Notes: generated from the letters alone by a model not told the origin. A stretch of DNA of 64,000 nucleotides from CAVWCW01 sp963753615 (GCA_963753615.1 CAVWCW010000003.1:372001-436000), one strand, 5' to 3'. Counted from the first letter of the stretch, positions 9,444 through 18,931 are shown. Made by a program: numbers and translations.

Positions 9444-9626
9444 ATGTTCTGGCCGCTTGTCGTTGCCTCCGTCTCCATCGGGCAAGAAGGGCTGGGTTTC
9501 CACCGGTACTGCCACGCGAACGTGCATTGGGACCTGCCGGGCAACCCTGTCGGCCTGGAGCAGCGGCGGGGCCGTGTTTACCGCTACAAGGCAACACGCG
9601 GCACGAAAAACGTAAAACTTCGGTGA
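9444..9626 (+). pseudogene. Fragment of an SNF2/DEAD-type helicase C-terminal domain
   Basis: About 60 codons read LVVASVSIGQEGLGF, then HANVHWDLPGNPVGLEQR, then GRVYRYKA. This matches helicase motifs V and VI of large SNF2-like helicases (usual form HWDLPWNPVDLEQREGRVHR). Nothing before or after continues the protein, and the yhaN stop lies only 12 bp upstream, so it is a leftover piece. Helicases of this type occur in restriction and defence loci, so the fragment suggests a larger system once stood beside yhaON. Confidence 0.7.
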
Positions 9627-9692
9627 ACTCCATCTGCCGTGGGTCCGGCGGATTGCCTACACTGCTGCCCTGCAATCGCAGCAGAGGTAGCC

Positions 9693-10028
9693 ATGGCAGA
9701 GACAACCCCGAGCATGCGAATACCGCGTGGCGAAAGGTGCGCCTATTGGCAAGGCCATGTGCAAGGCCGGCGCGCCGGCGGTAAAAGCAAGTAGTCATAC
9801 TGCCGTGAACACGGACTGAAACCGGCGAACCTGTACCGCTGCTGTGCGACGCTGGGTGATGGGCCGCGCCTGAGGCCGCGTTTTGTTCCGGCGCAACTGC
9901 CGATACTGGCTGGCAACGGTTACGCCATCGAGCTGGTGCTCAGCGGTGGACGGGTGTTGCGCATCGGCACCGATGCCGATCCCTTGCAGGTCTCACAACT
10001 GGTGCAGGCGTTGGAGCGCGTATGCTGA
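9693..10028 (+). pseudogene. Remnant of IS66-type transposase OrfA (TnpA)
   Basis: One frame from ATG 9693 to TGA 10026-10028 reads CAYWQGHVQG, a TAG stop, then SYCREHGLKPANLYR, RFVPAQLP, and GYAIELVLSGGRVLRIG with a C-terminal QLVQALERV. This is the layout of IS66-family OrfA: W..HV, YCREHGL and a C-terminal GYAIEL...G..LRI. The in-frame stop and the lack of intact tnpB or tnpC show decay. No terminal inverted repeats were recognised. Confidence 0.7.
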
Positions 10029-11150
10029 GCCTGCGTGGACGGAGCGCAACATCGAGTCGTTGCGCGCGCTGATCGTGGACGACCAGAACGACGTAGTCGA
10101 ATGGCTATATGAGCTCTTTCGAGACCTGGACGTACGCCAAGGATGCATTTGACAAATGGTCGGCATTGATCGCTAAGCGCTTGGCCATTCTGCGCGGGGT
10201 TGCGCATCCGACGTAGGATGGTCACCGCCAGGCGCGGGTAGCGGCAGTCCAGAAAGTCTTCAACGGCGGGCAGTCCGCGATGAGCTGCCCGCAGGGAAGC
10301 ACTGACATGGTCACGGTGGAGTTTCCCCCCGGGTTCCGAACTGTGGCGGGGCCGTGGAGCAGCTACTGAGAGGCAGCGGCTACCGGCTGGCCCCTGAGAC
10401 AGCGGCCGACCCTGCCCGGTCCGATCTGCTGGGTCGCCCGCTCCCGAAGGCGCGCCGAACCCTCGGCCCTATGCCGCTCCGAGACGGGCTCGAAACTCTG
10501 GGTGGCTCAGCCTTCCGGCTGCTGGAGGACCCGCTGCATCGGCTGGTCTTCTTCGAACGATGCGCTGCGCCGAGACGTTCCCTGGCAGACCACCGCGATC
10601 CGGTCCGGAGGTAGTCCAGTGGAGGCAATTATTGCGTTCTTACTGTTGCCGGGCGACGTCGCGGTGCACAAGACCATTAAGGGTTGGGATCTCGGCTTGG
10701 CGGCCAACCACGGCGGTAGCTATGTTGGACTCGTGAAGCCGAGCCCAAGCCGGGAGAGGATGCCTTTTCTCCCCGGTCAATTGATCGTGCTGCCAGTCGC
10801 GGCGCTTTGGACGACCCCAGTTCGCTGATCGACAGTGACGGAATCGATCTTGCCTGCTCACAACGTGCCTGCCGGTTCGATCCAGGGCCCGCCTTGGCTC
10901 GGTTGCCGATCGGAGTGCTTCTGCTGCTCGGTTTCCACGAGTCCCTACCAGCGGCAGTACCTGGGCGCGCGCAGGGGTTGCCGGCGTTTCGGATAGCTGA
11001 GTCTTGAAGGCTATCTGCTAACCGCGACCGCTCAAGACCTGAACAAAAATGCTGTCAGAAAAGCTGTCATTACGAGCGCAAAAGCAGGCAAAATGACGCC
11101 ACTCCAGAGCTTGGCGTGATCTGTAAATATCTGATAAATATGGAAATAAT
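10029..11150 (+). other. Degraded stretch between the IS66 remnant and ssrA
   Basis: About 1.1 kb with no intact gene. Directly after the OrfA remnant, 10045-10152 reads ERNIESLRALIVDDQ and VVEWLYELFRD, possibly the start of an IS66 TnpC-like protein fused to debris. The remaining frames are short, proline- and arginine-rich and unrecognised. The direct repeat CTGTCA...CTGTCAT at 11052-11070 resembles a Pho box, but its half-sites are 12 bp apart instead of 11. Confidence 0.45.
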
Positions 11151-11515
11151 TGGTGGAGGCGGCGGGAATCGAACCCGCGTCCGCAAGCCCTCCGCCTTTG
11201 GCTCTACATGCTTAGTCCGGTCTATTAGATTTAGCCGCGGGCCACCCGACGGACAGGGCGTACCAACAGCGATTCCGGTTAGGTTTTAACGGGTCTGCCC
11301 CGGACGAGCTTCACCGCGATCCCGTGAGAATCGACGCCCGAGACCCAGACGCACAGGCACGGCTCCGGTCGGACGGCACCCTACTGGGTATTAAGCAGCG
11401 AGTGCGTAGTTGTCGTCGTTGGCAACTATCATTTTGCAGATGGATTTACGAGGGAATCTGCATCCTCGGCATGCACCTCAGGTTTTGCAACCCACGTCGA
11501 AACCAAGTCGCCCCC
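11151..11515 (-). ncRNA. ssrA: Transfer-messenger RNA (tmRNA)
   Basis: One-piece tmRNA of about 365 nt that rescues stalled ribosomes with SmpB. Read on the minus strand, the 5' end is GGGGGCGACTTGGTTTCGAC at 11515. The 3' end is GGTTCGATTCCCGCCGCC followed by TCCACCA at 11151. The tag frame at 11391-11423 is GCC AAC GAC GAC AAC TAC GCA CTC GCT GCT TAA, encoding ANDDNYALAA, the tag known from Pseudomonas and related gammaproteobacteria. Its 3' end faces the degraded accessory block, as expected if ssrA served as an integration site, although no att duplication was found. Confidence 0.97.
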
Positions 11516-11759
11516 AAGTACGTTAAGTGAGACAGTGTATGCGGTTGCGAGTTCCCTAGCAACAACGGGCATCGTCGCCGTATCGATGGGCGGGGGCGCA
11601 AGGCTTATGTTTCGAGTTGGCGCGTCCCGGGCGCCGCGCCGTAATGAGGGCAATCGAGCCCTGTATGCGGCCAAGGGCAAGGGTCGCAACCGGGTCGAGA
11701 GCGCATTAGCTGGCTGTCTGGTAAAATCGGCAGCCCGCCTAAGTCGCGAGATTTCCTTG

Positions 11760-12716
11760 ATGACGAAGATTGCCCGGGCCGACCAACTGCCCTTCTTTCC
11801 CCGTTTGTTTGTGGTCGGGGCCCCGCGCTGCGGGACCACCTCGATCAGCAAGTACCTGTCCTGGCACCCGGAAATCTGCTTTTCGCGTCCCAAGGAGGTC
11901 CATTACTTTAATCGCGAGCAGGACCTGAGCGCCGATATGCTGCGCCGGGACTATCTGGAAAGGTATTTCTCCCACTTCGACTCGGCCCGTCACCGGGTGG
12001 CCGGGGAGGGCTCGGTGTCTTACCTCTACGATCCGGAGGCGATCCGGCGCATCCTCGCGATTCAGCCTGAAGCGCGCTTCATCGTTGCCCTGCGCAACCC
12101 GATCGATATGTTGCGTTCCTATCACGGGCGCATGCTGTTCCTGCTAGACGAGGATCAGGCCAACGTCGCGACTGCCTGGGACCTGCAGGACGCACGCCGG
12201 CGCGGCGAGCAGGTGCCCCGGCTTTGCGCAGACCGGCGCCGGCTCTACTATCGGGAAATCATTAGTTTGGGGAAACACCTGGAGAGACTGTTCGAGGTCG
12301 CCGGGCGGGAGCGCTGCCGGGTCATCGTCGCCGAAGACCTGCGCCGCGATCCGGCCGCAGAGTACCAGGGGCTGTTGCGCTTCGTCGGCGTCAGCGACGA
12401 CCCGGCAGCGGTGGGTGGCGAGCGCGGTTTCCCCCAGGGGCACCGCAGCAAGAGTTACCGTTGGCGCTGGCTCCACCGGGTATTGTACAAGCCGCCGAAG
12501 ATCGTGTTTCAGTCCGTGGAACGGGGCGAGCTAAGCCGCGGTGTCCGTCCGTCGCGAATCAAACAGTTGCACAAGCGTCTGGTTCGCTTTAACCGGGTAA
12601 AGGGCGAGTTGCCCCCGCTGCCGGCACAGCTCCGGACCAGACTGCGGGCGGAACTGGAGGGCGACATCCGCCTCCTGGGCGAGTTGTTGGGGCGCGATCT
12701 CAGTCATTGGCGCTGA
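11760..12716 (+). CDS. PAPS-dependent sulfotransferase family protein
   Basis: 318 residues from the ATG at 11760; the open frame reaches back to 11535, but the upstream 75 codons look non-coding. The 5'-phosphosulfate loop is LFVVGAPRCGTTSISKYL near the N terminus (residues about 14-31). The 3'-phosphate motif is FIVALRNPIDMLRSYHG (about 104-120), with RP-KEVHYFNRE between them. A basic C-terminal region (about 235-270) follows. The family transfers sulfate from PAPS to sugars, lipids or proteins; the substrate cannot be predicted. No signal peptide is seen. Neighbouring genes give no pathway context. Confidence 0.85.
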   Translation: MTKIARADQLPFFPRLFVVGAPRCGTTSISKYLSWHPEICFSRPKEVHYFNREQDLSADMLRRDYLERYFSHFDSARHRVAGEGSVSYLYDPEAIRRILAIQPEARFIVALRNPIDMLRSYHGRMLFLLDEDQANVATAWDLQDARRRGEQVPRLCADRRRLYYREIISLGKHLERLFEVAGRERCRVIVAEDLRRDPAAEYQGLLRFVGVSDDPAAVGGERGFPQGHRSKSYRWRWLHRVLYKPPKIVFQSVERGELSRGVRPSRIKQLHKRLVRFNRVKGELPPLPAQLRTRLRAELEGDIRLLGELLGRDLSHWR

Positions 12717-12731
12717 GCCACAGCGCGCGTT

Positions 12732-13790
12732 TCAGGCGCCGGGTCGGAGAACATCGCCTATTCTTCCCATGACAGCGGTGGCCTCGTCTCGAATCCTGGC
12801 CGTCAACTGGTGATGGCGTTCCTCGGACGGCGGGGACTGGCGGTCCAAAAGCTGCTGCAACAGTTGACTCAAGGCGAGCGCCGAGTCCGTGTTTTGACCG
12901 TGTTGCAGGGCCTGCAGTAGCGCTTGCTCGGCATCGCGGTAGTCCCCCAGCATGCAGTAAGCGCAGGCGAGGCGCACGAAGGCTGAGTTGCGCCGGCTCT
13001 CGTCGCCGCTCAAACCGTGGGAGGCGGCTGCGTAGCGCTCGCGAGCGGTTTGGTAGTCGCCGGAGGCGAATTGCTCGTCGGCGATGGCGAACAAACGCCG
13101 ATTGCTCTCGTCGATCAGGGTGCGGATTCGCCCGCCGTATAGTGCGGCCTTGCGGTTGCGGCGTTCCGCCACCCGAAACCACTCCTTGGCATCCGCAAGG
13201 TGGTCCAGGCGCAGGTAGGCGCGGCCGATCAGGTAGGCCGACTGCACATAGCCCGTTCCTTCTCGCTCGAAGTTGTCGGTCAGAATCCGGATCAGTTCGT
13301 TGTGATCGCCCTTTTCGCTGGCCGATTTGGCCTTTTCGATTACCTTCGCGAGCTTGCGCGAGCGACGGCTCATGTCGGCCAGCGCCTCGCCCGCTGCGCC
13401 GCGCACCGGGTCCGGTGCGGCTTCGTCTTGAAATACGTCCAGCAGCACCAGGAATGCCTCGGGGTCGCCGCTGCGTCCCAGCTCCTTGGCCGCTTTAGCG
13501 CCTTCAGCAACCCGTTCGAAGTCGAGCAGATAGCGCATGCCGAACAACGCCATCTCGCCGATTTGATCCTGCTTACGTCCCCAGAGGACCAGGGTGGTTA
13601 CCCCGATCCCCGCGAGCGCCAGCAGGCCGAGGGCGATCATGACCCCATGCAACGCCGTCAGCGAGTTGCCGCCCGCCTGGTCCGGTTCGGCAAAGGCTGC
13701 GGTCGCCGTTAGCAGGAGGCTTACCGCCAGCAGCCTCAAGCCGCCGGCGCCCTCGGGCCGGCCGTGCGAAGTTTGGATCTTATTGTTCAT
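12732..13790 (-). CDS. Membrane-anchored tetratricopeptide/HEAT-like protein of unknown function
   Basis: 352 residues from the ATG at 13790 (MNNKIQTSH); an upstream in-frame ATG at 13859 would add 23 unlikely residues. A cleavable signal peptide (LRLLAVSLLLTATAAFAEP, about 19-37) is followed by a second hydrophobic segment (MIALGLLALAGIGVTTLVLW, about 50-70). A soluble region comes next with a HEAT-like stretch and TPR-like helices (GTGYVQSAYLIGRAYLRLDH, then DYQTARERYAAAS and MLGDYRDAEQALLQALQ). It probably acts as a scaffold on the periplasmic or cytoplasmic face. Function is unknown. It converges with the sulfotransferase gene. Confidence 0.7.
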   Translation of the reverse strand: MNNKIQTSHGRPEGAGGLRLLAVSLLLTATAAFAEPDQAGGNSLTALHGVMIALGLLALAGIGVTTLVLWGRKQDQIGEMALFGMRYLLDFERVAEGAKAAKELGRSGDPEAFLVLLDVFQDEAAPDPVRGAAGEALADMSRRSRKLAKVIEKAKSASEKGDHNELIRILTDNFEREGTGYVQSAYLIGRAYLRLDHLADAKEWFRVAERRNRKAALYGGRIRTLIDESNRRLFAIADEQFASGDYQTARERYAAASHGLSGDESRRNSAFVRLACAYCMLGDYRDAEQALLQALQHGQNTDSALALSQLLQQLLDRQSPPSEERHHQLTARIRDEATAVMGRIGDVLRPGA

Positions 13791-14061
13791 TGCCCACAAT
13801 CCCGGCTCCCCCCATGCGCTTTCAAGACCGATAATCAACTGAAGTTTAGTCCAACACACTACTAGCCGCGATGAGTATCCAAGGATGGCGCTACCGGCCC
13901 AGCATCGGGGCTGATTCCGTGCGGCGACCGGGAGCGGGTTTCACCGGCCCGGCCCAATTCGCGCTCGACTTGCAGCGGCCCGGCGCCTTGGCTAAGCTCG
14001 GGGGCATTTGGGAGGCCCCTGAGATGCATAGCCCCGGCGCGTTGGTGCGGGCCGCCGAGCA

Positions 14062-15411
14062 ATGAGGTTGTCGCTTCATGCCCGGCTGCTGATCGCCGCC
14101 AGCCTGGTGCTCGGGGGGTTCCTCGGCGCTACTGGTCTGGCACTGGACAAGGCGTTCCGCAACAGCAGCGAGCAGGCCCTGCGCGAGCGCCTTTTGGGCC
14201 ACGTATACGCCCTGTTGGCGGCCGCCGAAGAGGATCCGGAGGGACGGCTGACACTGCCCGACCTTCTCACCGATCCCCGCTTCAACCAGCCCGGCTCGGG
14301 CTACTACGCTCGGGTCGACACGCCCGACGACGGTCTGCTCTGGCGTTCGCCGTCGAATACCGGCAGCAGCCTGGCGTTCGGCCGCGAGCAGGAACCGGGT
14401 CAGCAGGGCTTCGAGCGCTTCGCGGGACCTAAGGGCGGGCAATTCGCCGCCCTGAGCTTCGGTATCGCCTGGGAGTTCTTCGACGGCATCGAACGCCGCT
14501 ATACCTTCTCCGTGGCCCAGTCCCTGGCGCCGCTGCGGGCGGAGCTGTCGGGCTTTCGCCGCACTCTCTGGAGCTGGCTCGGGGCTGCCGCCTTGCTACT
14601 GCTGCTGGCTCAGGGAGCGGTGCTCGGGTGGGGGCTGCGGCCGCTGCGCCGGGTGGCCGGCGAGCTGCAGCGGGTGGAAGCCGGCGAGCGGCGCCAGCTC
14701 GGCGGCAGATACCCGCGCGAACTGCAGGGCTTGACCGTGAATATCAACTCCCTGATCCGGCACGCTGAATCCCAACAGACCCGATACCGGCATAGCATGG
14801 ACGACCTGGCGCACAGTCTGAAGACCCCGCTGGCGGTGCTGCAGACCAGCGCCGATGCCGCCGGCCCCGAGGCTGCCCCCCTGGTGGCCGCGGTGGGCGA
14901 GCAGGTGGCGCGGATGAACGCGATCGTTCAGCACCAGCTTGGCCGGGCCGCCGGATCAGGGCGCAGGGCCCTGGTCAAACCGCTGGCCGTGGCGCCCCTG
15001 GCGGAACGCATCGGGCGGTCCCTGCTCAAGGTGTATCGAGAAAAGGCGGTGGACTTCGAGCTGGATGTTCCCGCCGGGTTGCGCCTGCCCGCCGACGAGG
15101 CAGATCTGATGGAACTGCTCGGCAACCTGCTCGACAATGCCTGGAAGTATTGCGCCGGCCGCGTGCGCCTGCAGGCCCGGATCCTGGCGGATGGGGCTAC
15201 CGAACTGCGCCTGGAGGACGACGGACCGGGCATGCCCCCGGAGCGCGTTGCGGAGCTGCTTCAGCGCGGGCGCCGGGGCGATCAGAGCCAGCCCGGTCAC
15301 GGCATCGGCTTGGCGGTTGCGGACGAGCTGGTGCGCCTGTACGGCGGACGCTTGGAGATTGGTCGCGGGTCCCTGGGCGGAGCGGAGCTGCGCATCCGGC
15401 TCCCGGCCTGA
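14062..15411 (+). CDS. PhoQ-like sensor histidine kinase, orphan
   Basis: 449 residues. Transmembrane helices lie at about 8-28 and 172-192, flanking a periplasmic sensor of about 140 residues; a HAMP-like linker runs about 193-245. The H box is HSMDDLAHSLKTPLAVL, with the phosphorylated His at about 250. The N box is ELLGNLLDNAWKY (about 353-365), with DDGPGMP (G1) and GHGIGLAV (G2) after it. The AHSLKTP form and the sensor layout resemble the PhoQ group. Its ATG overlaps the stop of a dubious 64-codon frame. No response regulator gene is adjacent, although phoP normally precedes phoQ. The partner must be elsewhere or has been lost. Confidence 0.88.
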   Translation: MRLSLHARLLIAASLVLGGFLGATGLALDKAFRNSSEQALRERLLGHVYALLAAAEEDPEGRLTLPDLLTDPRFNQPGSGYYARVDTPDDGLLWRSPSNTGSSLAFGREQEPGQQGFERFAGPKGGQFAALSFGIAWEFFDGIERRYTFSVAQSLAPLRAELSGFRRTLWSWLGAAALLLLLAQGAVLGWGLRPLRRVAGELQRVEAGERRQLGGRYPRELQGLTVNINSLIRHAESQQTRYRHSMDDLAHSLKTPLAVLQTSADAAGPEAAPLVAAVGEQVARMNAIVQHQLGRAAGSGRRALVKPLAVAPLAERIGRSLLKVYREKAVDFELDVPAGLRLPADEADLMELLGNLLDNAWKYCAGRVRLQARILADGATELRLEDDGPGMPPERVAELLQRGRRGDQSQPGHGIGLAVADELVRLYGGRLEIGRGSLGGAELRIRLPA

Positions 15412-15476
15412 TCCGGCCGCCGGCGCCTGTGCTATGATTGGCGCCGAAATTCGCAGCCATCCGCGCAGAGAGCCCC

Positions 15477-15878
15477 ATGTACACCGTCACCCAGTCCGTC
15501 GCCTTCTGCTACGGCCACCGCTTGCTCCACTACCAGGGAAAGTGCCGCCATCTGCATGGCCATAACGCCCGCGCCGTGATCACGCTGGAGGGCGAGGGGC
15601 TGGACGAGCGCGGCATGCTTTACGACTTCAACGACATCAAGGCCCTGGTCAAGGATTGGATCGACCGCGAGCTGGACCACAACATGCTCTTGCACCGGGA
15701 TGACCCGGTGCTGCCGATGCTCCAGGCCGCCGGCGAGCGGGTCTACGTAATGGACGCGAATCCCACCGCCGAGAACATCGCCCGTATGATCTTCGAATAC
15801 GTTCGGGACCGGGGCTTCCCGGTGCGCGAGGTCATGATCTGGGAGACCGAGACCGCCAACGCCAGCTACCGGTCCTGA
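15477..15878 (+). CDS. queD: 6-carboxytetrahydropterin synthase-like protein (QueD/PTPS family)
   Basis: 133 residues from the ATG at 15477 (MYTVTQSVAFCYGHRL). Family members convert dihydroneopterin triphosphate to a 6-substituted tetrahydropterin, the first committed step to queuosine. Zinc ligands are His in CYGHRL and the pair in HLHGHN. The catalytic Cys is in GKCRHLHGHN. LDHNMLLH and PTAENIARMIF are standard family motifs, and the C-terminal VMIWETETANASY carries the substrate-binding Glu. No other queuosine gene is in the window. The 6-pyruvoyltetrahydropterin branch cannot be fully excluded. Confidence 0.85.
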   Translation: MYTVTQSVAFCYGHRLLHYQGKCRHLHGHNARAVITLEGEGLDERGMLYDFNDIKALVKDWIDRELDHNMLLHRDDPVLPMLQAAGERVYVMDANPTAENIARMIFEYVRDRGFPVREVMIWETETANASYRS

Positions 15879-16060
15879 ACAACTGCAGGTTAGCCGATGC
15901 TGCGTTTCTGCGCTGTCGGATCGGAACCGCCCCACAGGCGTCGCTCGGAGCGCCAAGCTCAGACGCCTGTTTCGCATACGACCCCGACCAGTTGCGGTCC
16001 GGTGGGCTCAAACTCAGGCCGGCCCTCGGTGCAAGAGGCGCGCCCGGCCTTTCGAACCGC

Positions 16061-17077
16061 TCAATACAGCCGCTGACTCTGCTCCAGCTTGGCGCCCATG
16101 TGCAGGAAGTTCTGCAGTCGCCGCGGGTCGATGGCGCCGTTCGCCACCGCTCGGCGCAGCGCACAGTCCGGTTCCTGCTGGTGGGCGCAGTCGGCGAAGC
16201 GGCAGTGGCCCACAAACGGCCGAAACTCGCGGAAACCCTGTTCCAGTTGCTGACGCTCCAGGCTCACCAAGCGGAAACTGCGCACCCCGGGTGAGTCGAT
16301 CAACTCGCCGCCCAGGGGGAGTCGGTATAGGCTGGTGGCGGAGGTGGTGTGGCGGCCAAGGCCGGTGGCTTGGGACAGCCTGCCGATCTGGATTTCCAGG
16401 TCCGGCAGCAGGGCCTTGACCAGAGACGATTTGCCGACCCCGGACTGGCCGAGCAGGATGCTGGTCTGTCCGCCCAGGTGGGGCCGTAGCGATTCCAGTC
16501 CCGGCGCACCCTTGGCGCTCACTGCTACGACCGGGTAGCCGATCTGCCGGTAGTGGTCGAAGCGCTGCAGGAAGGCGGCGCGCTGGGCGTCCGCCAGCAG
16601 GTCGATCTTGTTGATCACGACAAGGCCGCCTACGCCGATGGTCTCGCACGCCACCAGGTACTGGTCGATCAGGTATTCGCTGGGCTCCGGGTTGGGGGCC
16701 AGCACCACCGCCAGTTGGGTGATATTGGCGGCCAGAGGCTTTTCGCGACCGCTGTAATCGGGGCGGGCGAGGACGCTACGGCGGTCGAGCAATGCGGTAA
16801 CCACCCCCTCGCCGGCCTCGGTGGGCTGCCAAACCACCGAGTCGCCGCACACCAGATGCCCCAGATTCTGGCGGAACAGGCAATGCAGCAGCTCGCCGCC
16901 GCGGTCTTGCACCACCAGGTTGGAGCCGTGCCGGGTGATGATCCGGCCCTCTCGCGGGCCTTCCGGATCGGCGTGGGACAGGGCCTCGTCTACCCTCGCC
17001 GCCAGGCGCTGTCTGCGGCGCTCCTGAATACTTTGGATCCGTCGCTGTTGGCGCTCGTTTAGGCGGCGTCCGGACAT
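16061..17077 (-). CDS. rsgA: Ribosome small subunit-dependent GTPase A
   Basis: Circularly permuted GTPase for late 30S maturation, 338 residues. An N-terminal OB fold (about 40-115) precedes the permuted G motifs: NKIDLL (G4), GQSGVGKSSLVKALL (G1), DSPGVRSF (G3). The C-terminal zinc finger has CRFADCAHQQEPDCALR (Cys-x4-Cys-x-His-x5-Cys). The N terminus MSGRRLNERQQRRIQ is basic as usual. It ends 184 bp from the convergent queD stop. All elements are present. Confidence 0.97.
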   Translation of the reverse strand: MSGRRLNERQQRRIQSIQERRRQRLAARVDEALSHADPEGPREGRIITRHGSNLVVQDRGGELLHCLFRQNLGHLVCGDSVVWQPTEAGEGVVTALLDRRSVLARPDYSGREKPLAANITQLAVVLAPNPEPSEYLIDQYLVACETIGVGGLVVINKIDLLADAQRAAFLQRFDHYRQIGYPVVAVSAKGAPGLESLRPHLGGQTSILLGQSGVGKSSLVKALLPDLEIQIGRLSQATGLGRHTTSATSLYRLPLGGELIDSPGVRSFRLVSLERQQLEQGFREFRPFVGHCRFADCAHQQEPDCALRRAVANGAIDPRRLQNFLHMGAKLEQSQRLY

Positions 17078-17087
17078 GCGCCCGGAC

Positions 17088-17366
17088 TTATTCGAACTTG
17101 TAGTAGTTCTGGTTCAAGTAGGCGGTCGCGTTATCGATCTCCTCGTCGAACCACTTCAGCCCCAGAGAGAGTTCGCAGCGCCGCACTTGGGTGCGCAGCT
17201 GGGTCAGGTCCTGCACCCGGCGGTCGGGGCGGGTATACACTTCGTTGTGGTGGCAGGACGTGCAGTGCTCGTGCACCAGGGCATGGCCGGTTTCGGGATC
17301 GGCGGCCAGGGCGGGCGTGGCGGCCAGGCTTAGCAGCAGCGTGGGCAGCGTGTACGACAGCTTCAT
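17088..17366 (-). CDS. Small periplasmic mono-haem cytochrome c
   Basis: 92 residues. Signal peptide MKLSYTLPTLLLSLAATPALA (1-21), then one haem site CTSCH at about residues 35-39. The C-terminal half has a charged helix and KWFDEEIDNATAYLNQNYY, typical of short class I-like cytochromes. The likely distal Met is not evident, so electron-transfer ligation is uncertain. It lies between the Ste24-type peptidase and rsgA on the same strand. The frameshifted 3' end of the peptidase frame runs through this gene in another frame. Confidence 0.85.
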   Translation of the reverse strand: MKLSYTLPTLLLSLAATPALAADPETGHALVHEHCTSCHHNEVYTRPDRRVQDLTQLRTQVRRCELSLGLKWFDEEIDNATAYLNQNYYKFE

Positions 17367-17401
17367 GGTATGTCCTCAATGTATTGGCGATTGGCGCGAT
17401 T

Positions 17402-18636
17402 TTAGCGGATATATGGTCGATTCGCACCGGAGCCGGCGGGTGGGAATCGTGGAACAGCGAGAACAGCGGGTCCGGCGTCAGGGTGCTGGCGTTGTCCCGG
17501 TAGAGCTTGACCAGGGCCTGGATCAGGGACTGGCCGTTGGCCTGCTCGATGGCGTATTCGTCGGCCTGGAACTCGTGGCGCCGGCTCAGGTAGGAGCCGA
17601 TGGGCTCGAAGAACACCGAGAAAACCGGAGCCACCATCAGAAACAGCAGCAGGGCCTTGACTGGGGCGGGCTCGCCGACCCCCAGGCCGGCGTAAAACCA
17701 AGGCTGCTGCATCAGCCAGCCAAGCAGGGCCAGTCCGAGCAGCGACAGCAGGGCCGTGGCGAGCAGCCGCTTGAGCACATGACGGCGCTTGAAGTGGCCC
17801 AATTCGTGGGCCAGGACCGCCTCGAGTTCCGGTGCTTCCAGGGCTTCCACCAGGGTGTCGAAGAAGACGATGCGCTTGTTGCGGCCGAAACCGGTGAAAT
17901 AGGCGTTGCCGTGACCGGAGCGGCGCGAACCGTCCATCACGAAGATGCCCTGGCTGCTGAAGCCGCAGCGGGCCAACAGCCCTTCGATGCGTTGGCGCAG
18001 TTCGCCCGATTCCAGGGGGGTGAACTTATTGAACAGGGGCGCGATCAGCACCGGGAAGGCCCAGGTCAGCAGCAGGGTGAATGCGATCCAAACTCCCCAG
18101 GCCCAGAGCCACCAGAGCGCGCCGGCCTCCTGCATCAGCCAGAGCATGACCCAGGCCAGGGGCGTGCCCAGCGCCAGGGCCAGGCCAAGCCCGAGCAGTT
18201 GATCCTTGGCGTAGCGCGCCGGGGTGCTGCGGTTGAAGCCGAAGCGGGCCTCCAGACGGAAGGTGCGCCAGAGCCCCAGAGGCAGCTCGATCAGCCAGCC
18301 GATGAACAGAAACGACAGGATCAGCCCTACACCGGCGCTCAGGGCCCCGAGGCCGCTGGCCTCCCAGAGACTGGCCAGGGCGGCGAGGCCGCCGCCCAGG
18401 GTCCAGCCCAGGACCACCAGCGTCCCGAGCACCAGGTCGAAGGCGCCGATGCGCACCTTGGCCAAGGTATAGTCGGCGGCCTTGCGGTGTTCCTCAAGAG
18501 AGACCCGGTCGGCAAAGCGGTCGGGCACCTGCGCGCGGTGGGCGCGCACGTGGCGGAACTGGCGCCCCAGCAGCCAGAGGTGAAGCAGGGTGCCGGTCAC
18601 GAGGGCAGCGAGAAACAGATAAGTAAAGGCGTTCAT
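17402..18636 (-). CDS. Ste24/CAAX-type M48 zinc metallopeptidase (stop lost by an apparent AT insertion)
   Basis: Integral-membrane M48 endopeptidase of about 411 residues, from the ATG at 18636 (MNAFTYLFLAAL). Several membrane helices lie in the first 200 residues. The zinc site is VLAHELGHFKRRH (HExxH), with the third ligand in FQADEYA. The family ending FSLFHDSHPPAPVRI is present. The frame then stays open to 17131 through the cytochrome gene. Removing one AT from the ATATAT at about 17409-17414 restores DHIR and a TAA at 17402-17404, which I take as the original end. The alternative start MVILAPM adds six residues. Confidence 0.85.
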
Positions 18637-18931
18637 GGGGGCGAGAATAACCATTGGTGTCGAGCCGGTATCGGTTCGGTTGACAGCCTTTTCGGTGGTT
18701 GGGATAAGGGGTGGAGCATCGACCCCGAAGCGCAATCAACCGGCGGTTGGGTATCTATATGGCGGCCAGATCCCTCGATAACAACGGCTTGATCACAATA
18801 TGGAGCGGTCACCGGCCGAGCCGAGTTGGGAAGGCGATTAATCCTGCCCGGGGATCGCCCCGTAATCGCCGCCTGCCGGTCGCCGGCGGCCGGGCACAGC
18901 CGGCGGCGGACCCTGCCCCAACCCGCTGTTG

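Noticed and set aside
11052..11070. Pho-box-like direct repeat CTGTCAG-AAAAG-CTGTCAT
   Set aside because: The half-sites are 12 bp apart rather than 11, and there is no gene immediately downstream except ssrA in the opposite orientation; likely chance.
11535..11759. N-terminal extension of the sulfotransferase frame
   Set aside because: The 75 upstream codons lack family similarity and begin only 20 bp from the ssrA 5' end; the ATG at 11760 fits the family.
13871..14065. 64-codon plus-strand frame overlapping the histidine kinase start by ATGA
   Set aside because: The overlap suggests coupling, but the sequence has no recognisable motif and skewed composition; not enough to call a gene.
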